NCBI GenBank assembly: GCA_938021685.1 | Contig: CALIFM010000257.1 | Location: 1 to 13,651 of the forward strand | Origin: an uncultured Gammaproteobacteria bacterium | GTDB lineage: Bacteria > Pseudomonadota > Gammaproteobacteria > Arenicellales > Poriferihabitantaceae | Reading direction: 5' to 3' | Length of the DNA stretch: 13,651 nt | Part shown: one piece after another, positions 1 through 6,242 of the stretch | Numbering within the stretch: the stretch's first letter is position 1 | Layout: the number at the start of each line of letters is the position of its first letter | Notes under the pieces: model-generated | What the model saw: only the letters and a program-made list of their open reading frames with translations | Told to the model about the DNA's origin: nothing | Databases searched by the model: none | Position numbers and translations under genes: made by a program

Positions 1-633
1 AAGGTCAAAAGTCGTTTATCGCCACCGTTAGATATGCAGCAGGCTGCCATTGTAGCCGAGCAACTACTTGGCAATGCTTGTATAAACTTAGATCGCTATT
101 GGCCGGGTCAAGTGGTGCTGGCGGTCAGTCCTGATATAAAACACCGTGCATTTAGAGCTTTGCAGCGACGCTATGATTTTGATTGCGTTGAGCAATATGG
201 AACTGACCTAGGTGAGCGCATGGCCAATGCTCTTGACGATGGCCTGCAAACAGGCGAGATGGCCGCTGTTATTGGGGCCGATATTCCAGCAATTAATCGG
301 CCGATATTAGAACATGCTTACGAATGGATGGCGCAGGGTGAAGGTGTGATTGGCCCGACCATGGACGGTGGTTTTTACTTTTTAGGGGTGGCAGGCAAAC
401 CAACGGATTTGTTTTTAGGGGTGCAGTGGGGCAGCAATAAGGTATTTGAGCAAATCATGCAAAATGCAAACGATTTGCACATCAAGCTAAACTTGTTGCC
501 CAAACTGCACGATTGTGACTATTGGCCGGATGTGCAGCACGCGGCTAGTGAAATTGCATCATTTCGGCGCGCCTTACAAGCACATAAGATCGACTTAAGC
601 TTTGAGCTGGAGACTAAGCCAAGCTCGAGTTAG
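1..633 (+). CDS. TIGR04282/DUF2064-family glycosyltransferase, 5'-truncated by the window edge
   Basis: The reading frame is open from base 1, where it encodes KVKSRLSPPLD before the first ATG at 34. That stretch matches the K-x-K-T/S-R-L-x-P-x-L nucleotide-binding signature at the N-terminus of the CofC/DUF2064 GT-A-like family. ATG 34 is therefore an internal methionine and the real start lies upstream of the window. Further family signatures are IGADIPAI (the metal-binding aspartate region, usually G-T/S-D-C/x-P) and GPTMDGGFYFLGV (usually GPA-x-DGGYYLIGL). The family is called a nucleotide-sugar or phosphosugar transferase and is often named for arsenosugar biosynthesis; the true substrate is unknown. 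The C-terminus is short and polar and ends at TAG 631-633. The gene converges on proA with 26 bp between them and no clear terminator. Family assignment is fairly sure; function is not. Confidence 0.8.
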   Translation, partial: KVKSRLSPPLDMQQAAIVAEQLLGNACINLDRYWPGQVVLAVSPDIKHRAFRALQRRYDFDCVEQYGTDLGERMANALDDGLQTGEMAAVIGADIPAINRPILEHAYEWMAQGEGVIGPTMDGGFYFLGVAGKPTDLFLGVQWGSNKVFEQIMQNANDLHIKLNLLPKLHDCDYWPDVQHAASEIASFRRALQAHKIDLSFELETKPSSS

Positions 634-659
634 TGATTAAATTGGATGCTATTTTACGC

Positions 660-1967
660 TTATTTGCGCGCATGACCGTCGCCAAAGACAACGTATTTTT
701 GGCTGGTCAAGCCTTCTAGCCCTACTGGGCCGCGTACATGCAGTTTATTGGTGCTAATGCCGATTTCGGCACCAAGACCGTATTCAAAGCCATCAGCAAA
801 TTGAGTGGAAGTATTGACCATCACAGAACTGGAATCGACCTCACGCAAAAAACGATTTGCGGCGCTTAAATCTTCGGTAATAATGGCATCAGTGTGGCCC
901 GAACCGTGCTGCGCAATATGCGCCAAGGCTTCATCCAAGCTTTGTACCACCTTGATGGACAGAATGCCCGCTAAGTATTCGGTGCCCCAGTCTTCGACAG
1001 TGGCTTGTTTAGCGCCACTTACCAGAGCACAAGTTTGCTTGCAGCCGCGTAGTTCAATGCCCGCTTCGGTATATTGCTTGGCTAGCGTTGGCAACAAATT
1101 AGTAGCTACTGCTTGATGCACTAGTAATGTTTCCATTGCGCCGCAGATGCCGTAGCGTCTCGCCTTTGCGTTATAGGCCACGTGTATCGCCTTGTCGATA
1201 TCGGCGGCTTCATCTATATAAGTATGACAAAGCCCATCAAGGTGTTTGATTACCGCGACGCTGGCTTCATCGCCAATGCGTTGAGTCAGGCTTTTGCCTC
1301 CGCGCGGAATAATTACATCGATGTACTCGTTAGCGGTAATCATCTGGCCTACTAAACTACGATCGGTGCTTTGCATTACTTGCACGCAATCAATTGGTAG
1401 ATCCGCTTCTTGTAAGCCTAGCTTAATACACTCAGCAATGGCCAAGTTGGAGTGTATGGCTTCTGAGCCGCCGCGTAAAACTGCTGCATTACCCGACTTA
1501 AGGCACAAGGCGGCGGCATCAGCGGTCACATTGGGGCGCGATTCGTAAATAATGCCAATCACCCCTAAAGGCACGCGCATTTTGCCGACTTGGATGCCGC
1601 TGGGTTGAAAGGTAAGATCGGATATTTCGCCAATCGGATCGGGCAATTTGGAAATTTGCTCTAAACCGTTCACCATACTTTCAATGCGCGTGTTATCCAA
1701 ACTAAGTCGGTCCAGCATGGCTGCATCTAAGCCTTTGGCTTTCGCGTTACTTAGGTCTTTATCATTTTGTTCAACAATATAACTGGCTTGCTGCTGCAAG
1801 TGGCTTGCAATGCACAGTAGGGCCGTATTTTTGTTGGCAGTTTGGCTGCGAGCTAGTATATGGCTGGCAGTACGGGCATTTGCACCTATGCTTTGCATGG
1901 TGTTTTGCTTTATACTATTAGTACTGTCTTCTATACTGTTGGAGTTTTCTGTCGATTCGAGAGTCAT
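660..1967 (-). CDS. proA: Gamma-glutamyl phosphate reductase (glutamate-5-semialdehyde dehydrogenase)
   Basis: ProA reduces L-glutamyl 5-phosphate to glutamate 5-semialdehyde with NADPH, the second step of proline biosynthesis, in the cytoplasm. The aldehyde-dehydrogenase-like fold is recognisable throughout: PLGVIGIIYESRPNVTADAA in the nucleotide-binding domain (about residues 133-152), IPRGGKSL (220-227), and the catalytic cysteine in YGICGAMETLLV (Cys275). The family's C-terminal region GLGAEIGIST...LHVRGPVGLEGL is also present. The frame opens at ATG 1967 (435 aa). Typical ProA proteins begin near MQSIGANARTAS, which corresponds to ATG 1898 and gives 412 aa. The first 23 residues are Ser/Asn/Thr-rich and may be untranslated; neither start has a convincing Shine-Dalgarno. 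proB is not adjacent. The gene is divergent from the BON/OmpA gene. Confidence 0.95.
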   Translation of the reverse strand: MTLESTENSNSIEDSTNSIKQNTMQSIGANARTASHILARSQTANKNTALLCIASHLQQQASYIVEQNDKDLSNAKAKGLDAAMLDRLSLDNTRIESMVNGLEQISKLPDPIGEISDLTFQPSGIQVGKMRVPLGVIGIIYESRPNVTADAAALCLKSGNAAVLRGGSEAIHSNLAIAECIKLGLQEADLPIDCVQVMQSTDRSLVGQMITANEYIDVIIPRGGKSLTQRIGDEASVAVIKHLDGLCHTYIDEAADIDKAIHVAYNAKARRYGICGAMETLLVHQAVATNLLPTLAKQYTEAGIELRGCKQTCALVSGAKQATVEDWGTEYLAGILSIKVVQSLDEALAHIAQHGSGHTDAIITEDLSAANRFLREVDSSSVMVNTSTQFADGFEYGLGAEIGISTNKLHVRGPVGLEGLTSQKYVVFGDGHARK

Positions 1968-2009
1968 AAATCGGATATTACTGCAATTTGCGGCTAATTA
2001 AGTGAATTT

Positions 2010-2038
2010 AGTATACCGAATCAACTACCAGAAAACAG
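2010..2038 (-). promoter_or_regulatory. Possible proA promoter
   Basis: On the minus strand a -10-like TATACT lies at 2015-2010, about 43 bp upstream of the longest proA start. Only a poor -35 (CTGTTT, 2038-2033) is found 17 bp further upstream. The -35 region overlaps a 16-bp near-palindrome at 2036-2051. This is a pattern match only. Confidence 0.25.
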
Positions 2039-2107
2039 TGCTTAAGCGCTGACGTAACTAAGCTTTGCTTTATATTTGTTGCGATCAGGGCAAATTCCAA
2101 GACGTAT

Positions 2108-2136
2108 TTGATTTTTTTGTTGACTAAAGGTATAAT
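2108..2136 (+). promoter_or_regulatory. Sigma70-type promoter for the BON/OmpA-HHH unit
   Basis: A -35 TTGATT (2108-2113) and a consensus -10 TATAAT (2131-2136) are separated by exactly 17 bp. Transcription would begin near 2143, giving a 5' leader of about 70 nt before ATG 2212. It is the best promoter match in the window and points toward the BON/OmpA gene. Confidence 0.65.
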
Positions 2137-2211
2137 AATCCTGCTTTGCGGCTATTTATTGGAATAGACGCTCAATAATAATCAAGTACAATAAATTTAT
2201 AGGTGGCAATT

Positions 2212-3384
2212 ATGGCAAAAGGGCTATGTGGCTGGGGTGACGGTATGTCACTCAAAAAATGGTGGTTATGGGCCTTGTTAGGTCTATTGGCTATTTACGC
2301 ATTAATGTTGATGAGTAAATGGCGGAATATTGAAGGTGACATTCAAACAAGAACGGCTCAAGCATTAACTGCTGAAGGCCATGATTGGGCAAGTGTTGAC
2401 TTACATAGCCGAGGCAGAGATGTGCTACTGACAGGAAATGCTCCTTCAGAAGAAGCGCGCCTAGCAGCCATTGAAGTGGCAGAAAATGTCAGAGGCGTGC
2501 GTGTGGTTGACGTTGACGGTGAAATTACTCCGGTACAATTGTCTTCAGCTAGCTTTAATTTGAAAGCAGACGGTGACAATGTTGTGTTGTCGGGTGCGAT
2601 GCCAAGCCAAGATTTAATTGACGCAACCGTAACTAAAGCCAACAGCGCTTATGGTGCTGAGCGTGTTGTAAATAACTTAACAGTTGACGCAAACACCAGC
2701 AAACCAGGTTGGTTAAATGGCTTGCAATCGTTATTACCAGGTCTTGCAACAGCTGTGCGTGATGTGGATATTCAAGTTAGTGATGATGGTAGCAGTATCG
2801 CAGGTGTAGTGGAAAACGACAAAACGAAAGCAGGTTTGTTACACGAGGCTGAGCATATCTTCACAAATGGCTTTACCGAAGATGTTCAGGTTATGTCTTC
2901 TGGCCCATCGGCTGAAGAGCTAGCTGCAGCGGCTAAGGCCGAAGAAGAGCGTATGGCTGCTGAAGCCGAAGCTGCGAAGAAAGCTGAAAACGATGCAGTT
3001 GCTAGCAACTGCCAAGCCCAACTCGCTGATGCACGCCAAGGTGGCCGCATCAATTTTGAGACAAGCAGCGCAACGATCAATGCTGAAAGCTATCCCTTAT
3101 TAGATCGATTAATTGGGGTGATGAATAATTGTAAAGACTCTATTCGTAGCATCGGCCGAACCATTGAGATTGCAGGCCACACTGATAGCCAAGGTGATGA
3201 TGCCTCTAATCTTGAGCTAAGCAATGCACGTGCAGCTTCAGTGCGTACCTACATGAGCAATGCGGGTGTGCCTAGCGATCTAATTAGTGCTAAGGGCTAT
3301 GGTGAAACTTCACCTATTGCCACTAATGATACTGAAGAAGGGCGCGCGCAAAATCGTCGCATTCAATTTGAAATAAAACAATAA
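2212..3384 (+). CDS. Membrane-anchored BON-domain / OmpA-family protein
   Basis: From ATG 2212 this is a 390-aa protein. A Lys/Trp-flanked hydrophobic helix (KKWWLWALLGLLAIYALMLM) near the N-terminus probably anchors it in the inner membrane with the rest in the periplasm. Two BON-like segments follow (roughly residues 35-105 and 105-160, with LLTGNAPSEEARL and VVLSGAMPSQDLI), and perhaps a third degenerate one. Next is an Ala/Glu/Lys-rich helix. The C-terminal OmpA domain has GHTDSQG, NLELSNARAASVRTYM and NRRIQFEI, retaining the Asp and Arg that bind diaminopimelate of peptidoglycan in this family. Start choice: ATG 2212 has AGGTGG at 2201-2206; ATG 2245 (MSLKKWW, preceded by GGGGTGA) is nearly as good; GTG 2203 is unlikely. 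It probably links membrane and cell wall; its specific role is unknown. Confidence 0.88.
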   Translation: MAKGLCGWGDGMSLKKWWLWALLGLLAIYALMLMSKWRNIEGDIQTRTAQALTAEGHDWASVDLHSRGRDVLLTGNAPSEEARLAAIEVAENVRGVRVVDVDGEITPVQLSSASFNLKADGDNVVLSGAMPSQDLIDATVTKANSAYGAERVVNNLTVDANTSKPGWLNGLQSLLPGLATAVRDVDIQVSDDGSSIAGVVENDKTKAGLLHEAEHIFTNGFTEDVQVMSSGPSAEELAAAAKAEEERMAAEAEAAKKAENDAVASNCQAQLADARQGGRINFETSSATINAESYPLLDRLIGVMNNCKDSIRSIGRTIEIAGHTDSQGDDASNLELSNARAASVRTYMSNAGVPSDLISAKGYGETSPIATNDTEEGRAQNRRIQFEIKQ

Positions 3385-3396
3385 AGGGTTATTACT

Positions 3397-3939
3397 ATGG
3401 GTTATCTATTTTCACAAACATTATTTTGGATCATTCTAGCATTCTTGCTTGGTTTGCTGTTTGGTTGGCTATTAAAAAGCATTTTCTGCCGTTCGTCGCA
3501 TGATGACAATACCGCAAGCTATGCAGCAACAGGTGCAGCAGCAGGTAGTAGCGTAGCGACGACTGATGTTGATGCCGATGCTGGCGTAGCTGTAGACGCA
3601 GACGGTGATGGCGATGTTGACTATTATGTCACTGATGACATGAAGCCAGCTACTTTGACTTCACCAATTGGCGGTGTAGCCGATGATCTGAAGCGTATCA
3701 AAGGTGTTGGACCAGTGATTGAAAATACACTAAATGACTTGGGTATTTTCAACTTTTCTCAAGTGGCTGACTTCAGCGCTGATAACGTCAAGTGGGTCGA
3801 CAATCACATCTCGTTCCCTGGTCGTATTGATCGTGAAGAGTGGGTGCGTCAGGCTAAAGACTTGGCTGCAGGTCGTAAGACCGAGTTTGCTTCACGTTAT
3901 GACAAAGGCGAAGTGGGTGAAGACAACCCCAATGCTTAG
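3397..3939 (+). CDS. Membrane-anchored helix-hairpin-helix protein (COG3743/H3TH-like) with Asp-rich segment
   Basis: This 180-aa protein starts at ATG 3397, with AAGGG 8 bp upstream and only 12 bp after the BON/OmpA stop, so the two genes are very probably co-transcribed. Residues 5-30 form one transmembrane helix ending in Lys and Cys. An Ala/Gly/Ser-rich linker leads into an aspartate-rich stretch (57-81) containing DADGDGDVD, which resembles an EF-hand or dockerin calcium loop. Residues 97-156 hold the HHH-like domain LKRIKGVGPVIENTLNDLGI...GRIDREEWVRQAKDLAAG. This matches the domain labelled 'predicted flap-endonuclease-like' in COG3743 and appended to some alphaproteobacterial NuoE and L21 proteins. 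No nuclease active site is visible, so DNA or protein binding is more likely than cleavage. Topology is not certain. Function unknown. Confidence 0.85.
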   Translation: MGYLFSQTLFWIILAFLLGLLFGWLLKSIFCRSSHDDNTASYAATGAAAGSSVATTDVDADAGVAVDADGDGDVDYYVTDDMKPATLTSPIGGVADDLKRIKGVGPVIENTLNDLGIFNFSQVADFSADNVKWVDNHISFPGRIDREEWVRQAKDLAAGRKTEFASRYDKGEVGEDNPNA

Positions 3940-3982
3940 CCAGGTGTGATGAGTCGCTCTAGGTATGCTAGGGTGCACCGAC

Positions 3983-4011
3983 AAAAAGGCTGCTATCAAG
4001 CAGCCTTTTTT
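3983..4011 (+). terminator. Strong intrinsic terminator, possibly bidirectional
   Basis: A perfect 7-bp GC-rich stem GGCTGCT (3988-3994) / AGCAGCC (3999-4005) with an ATCA loop is flanked by five A on the left and six T on the right. It follows the HHH gene by about 45 bp. The A-run also allows it to act on transcripts arriving from rhlB on the other strand. Confidence 0.92.
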
Positions 4012-4053
4012 GTGGGTCGATGCTTTGTGCAGAAGAAAAGTAAGGGTGCCTCA

Positions 4054-4069
4054 GCTAAAGAGCTTTAGC
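4054..4069. repeat. Inverted repeat GCTAAAG-AG-CTTTAGC
   Basis: This is a perfect 7-bp dyad with a 2-bp centre; as RNA it would be a 6-bp stem with a 4-nt loop. It lies between the terminator at 3983-4011 and the rhlB stop codon. There is no T-run beside it, so it is not a canonical terminator. It may be an RNA 3'-end structure of the rhlB message. Confidence 0.5.
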
Positions 4070-4070
4070 G

Positions 4071-4108
4071 TTAGGCTAGTGGAAAGGAGGCATCAGCCTC
4101 TAACCTAA
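4071..4108 (-). other. Compound hairpin spanning the rhlB stop codon
   Basis: Outer arms TTAGGCTA (4071-4078) and TAACCTAA (4101-4108) pair with one G-U wobble in RNA. They enclose a perfect GAGGC (4087-4091) / GCCTC (4096-4100) stem with an ATCA loop. The rhlB stop (4102-4100) lies inside the structure. On the rhlB transcript it would form just before ribosome release. Confidence 0.45.
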
Positions 4109-5665
4109 GGCAGGCACTTCACCAAAACGAGCCGAATATTTGTTTGGCGGCGGCACATAGCGCGATTTATGGTCGGGCATTACCTCTAGGGGGTTAACAT
4201 ACACCGCATCGGGTCGGTCTTGGCGCTCCACGGTATTACGACTGGCAGGCTTGTTTGGAGCCGCGCTTCTAGGAGCCATAGCTTTTTTGCCTGCGCCCGT
4301 TGTCGGTTTGCTAGTGCCACCGCGGCGGCCAGCAGGCTTACGCTTGTTGTCGTAGCTTTTAAGCGCGCTTAAGTCGGGCTTGTTTTCTGGTTCAACCAGC
4401 AAGTCATCTGTGATTTTGCCTACTGGTAAAGCATGGCCAATGTACTGCTCGATGTCCATCATCGAATAGGCGTACTTTTCGCAAGCTAGGCTGATCGCAT
4501 GCCCGCTAGCACCAGCGCGTGCAGTACGCCCAGAGCGATGCACATAATCTTCAGCGTCTTGCGGTAAGTCGTAATTAAACACGTGGCTAACATCAGGGAT
4601 GTGTAAGCCGCGTGCGGCCACATCTGTAGCCACCATTATATCGACTTTGCCATCGTGAAATTTTTTCAGCAGTTTTTCGCGCTTAACTTGCGGCACGTCG
4701 CCCGATAAAATTGCACAGGATAGCCCGTTTGCTTCCAGCCACGCCGCGACTTTATTGCCTTCGTGCTTGGTATTAATGAACACTAAGGAACGCTTGTCCG
4801 CTTCGCCTGATTTGAGCAGATTAATCAGCACGGTTATTTTTTCATTTTGCGCAGGGTAATAAACAATCTCTTCGATACGTTGTACTACCATTTCTGATTC
4901 GACCCTCACCTTTTCGGGGCCGTTCATATGCTCATAAGCGAGTTCGTCCACTCTAAAAGACAAGGTAGCCGAAAACAGCAAGTTCAACCGCTGATCACCT
5001 TCCGGCATGCGGCGTAGCAAATAACGAATGTCCTTGATAAAGCCTAAGTCAAACATACGGTCGGCTTCATCCATTACCGCAATTTTGATGGCATTAAGGT
5101 GGAAAACCTTTTGTTTGTAATAGTCAATCACACGGCCCGGAGTGCCAATGAGCACGTCCACGCCTGCTGCGATGGCCTGTCGTTGCTCGTCATAGCCGGT
5201 ACCGCCATAAGCCAATGCCAATCGGATATCAGTGCCTTTAGCTAATGCTATTGCGTCTTTATGAATTTGAATCGCCAGCTCGCGGGTTGGTGCAAGGATT
5301 AATGCTTTGATTGCGCCTTTATCAGTTTTTTTCTTCACCGGTTTCTTGGTAGATTCTGTGTCACTCTCTTCCTTGTCGAGCTCGGTTTTGCTTTCGTCAG
5401 TATTTTGATCAGCGTTTTTAGTCTCCGAATTTTGCTTTTCACCTTCAGTAAGAATATGGTGAAAAGTAGCCAGCAAAAACGCTGCTGTTTTGCCTGTGCC
5501 GGTTTGGGCTTGACCGGCCACGTCTTTGCCTCGCAAAGCGATCGGCAGTGATAGTGCTTGGATGGGTGTGCAAAATTCAAATCCTGCATCGGAAACACTT
5601 TGTATCAATAAAGGATGAAGTGGGAGCGCATTAAAGCGCAGTTCACTTAGATGTTTGTCTTGCAT
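4100..5665 (-). CDS. rhlB: DEAD-box ATP-dependent RNA helicase RhlB
   Basis: RhlB unwinds structured RNA and in Enterobacteria works in the RNA degradosome. The protein is 521 aa. Visible motifs: Q-motif region FCTPIQALSLP, motif I AQTGTGKT (53-60), Ia PTREL (126-130), TPGR (175-178), DEAD (199-202), SAT (232-234), ATDVAARGLHIPDV, and motif VI HRSGRTARAG. The stretch DEADRMFDLGFIKDIR is nearly that of E. coli RhlB and separates it from RhlE and SrmB. About 35 extra residues, acidic then lysine-rich, lie between motifs I and Ia (about 75-117). The C-terminal tail (from about 430) is basic and Pro/Ala-rich and ends with an aromatic/proline segment. The gene is divergent from trxA, as in E. coli and relatives, which supports the name. 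Start is ATG 5665; no strong SD was found. Confidence 0.95.
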   Translation of the reverse strand: MQDKHLSELRFNALPLHPLLIQSVSDAGFEFCTPIQALSLPIALRGKDVAGQAQTGTGKTAAFLLATFHHILTEGEKQNSETKNADQNTDESKTELDKEESDTESTKKPVKKKTDKGAIKALILAPTRELAIQIHKDAIALAKGTDIRLALAYGGTGYDEQRQAIAAGVDVLIGTPGRVIDYYKQKVFHLNAIKIAVMDEADRMFDLGFIKDIRYLLRRMPEGDQRLNLLFSATLSFRVDELAYEHMNGPEKVRVESEMVVQRIEEIVYYPAQNEKITVLINLLKSGEADKRSLVFINTKHEGNKVAAWLEANGLSCAILSGDVPQVKREKLLKKFHDGKVDIMVATDVAARGLHIPDVSHVFNYDLPQDAEDYVHRSGRTARAGASGHAISLACEKYAYSMMDIEQYIGHALPVGKITDDLLVEPENKPDLSALKSYDNKRKPAGRRGGTSKPTTGAGKKAMAPRSAAPNKPASRNTVERQDRPDAVYVNPLEVMPDHKSRYVPPPNKYSARFGEVPALG

Positions 5666-5739
5666 GCTGTATAATTAGCCGGTATTAGGTGTCTGCGCGT
5701 CGTCCATTTAGAGCGCATTGTATAGTGCAGATGTTTGCC

Positions 5740-5770
5740 TTGTTTTTAGTGGGTAGTGATAGCATATAAC
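5740..5770 (+). promoter_or_regulatory. Possible trxA promoter
   Basis: TTGTTT (5740-5745) and TATAAC (5765-5770) are separated by 19 bp, longer than ideal. This would give a 5' leader of about 50 nt before trxA. It lies in the 162-bp rhlB/trxA divergent region. No convincing rhlB promoter was found on the other strand. Confidence 0.3.
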
Positions 5771-5827
5771 CAACCGCACATTATACCCATATTCCCCCAG
5801 TGTTTTTGATTTAGTGGAAGTAATATT

Positions 5828-6157
5828 ATGTCAGACCAAATTGTAGAAATAACCGATGATAATTTTGAGCAAGAAGTGCTTAATTCAGACATCCCTGTAT
5901 TGCTAGACTATTGGGCCGAATGGTGTGGTCCGTGCAAGATGATTGGCCCCATTCTTGAAGAGTTGGTGGGCGAGTATGAAGGTAAAGTCAAAATTGGCAA
6001 AATCAATGTGGATGATAACTCTCAAACGCCACCTAAGTTTGGCATTCGTAGTATTCCTACTCTGATGATGTTTAAAAACGGCCAGGTTGAAGGCACTAAA
6101 GTGGGTGCTTCGTCAAAGTCGGATTTAGCCGCTTTTATCGATAGCAATATTGCTTAA
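5828..6157 (+). CDS. trxA: Thioredoxin 1
   Basis: This is a small cytoplasmic dithiol-disulfide oxidoreductase that keeps protein thiols reduced and donates electrons to ribonucleotide reductase and other enzymes. It is 109 aa, the usual length for bacterial thioredoxin 1. The active site WCGPCK is present within DYWAEWCGPCKMIGPIL, with the buried Asp and the cis-proline segment IRSIPTLMMFKNG. There is no signal peptide. ATG 5828 is preceded by GGAAG at 5816-5820 with 7-bp spacing. It is divergent from rhlB, a widely conserved arrangement. In E. coli the next gene is rho, whereas here argS follows after 85 bp. Confidence 0.97.
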   Translation: MSDQIVEITDDNFEQEVLNSDIPVLLDYWAEWCGPCKMIGPILEELVGEYEGKVKIGKINVDDNSQTPPKFGIRSIPTLMMFKNGQVEGTKVGASSKSDLAAFIDSNIA

Positions 6158-6242
6158 AGCAAGCTTGTTTTAATTTACAGTGCGCGTATCGTGCATTTTT
6201 GCTTAGTTTGAGTTTGGCGACGATTGGCCGCCCGGTTGGTAG

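Noticed and set aside
805..1548. Open frames on the plus strand inside proA
   Set aside because: They are antisense to a clear, full-length ProA and have no recognisable domains or start signals.
2120..2136. TTGACT next to TATAAT upstream of the BON/OmpA gene
   Set aside because: Only 5 bp separate them, so they cannot be a -35/-10 pair; TTGATT at 2108 has the correct 17-bp spacing.
5335..5598. A second minus-strand frame inside rhlB
   Set aside because: It overlaps the conserved helicase motif I region out of frame; the RhlB frame explains the sequence fully.
6151..6176. Terminator after trxA
   Set aside because: The dyad AAAGCAAG/CTTGTTTT has no loop and an A/T-rich imperfect stem; it is too weak to call.
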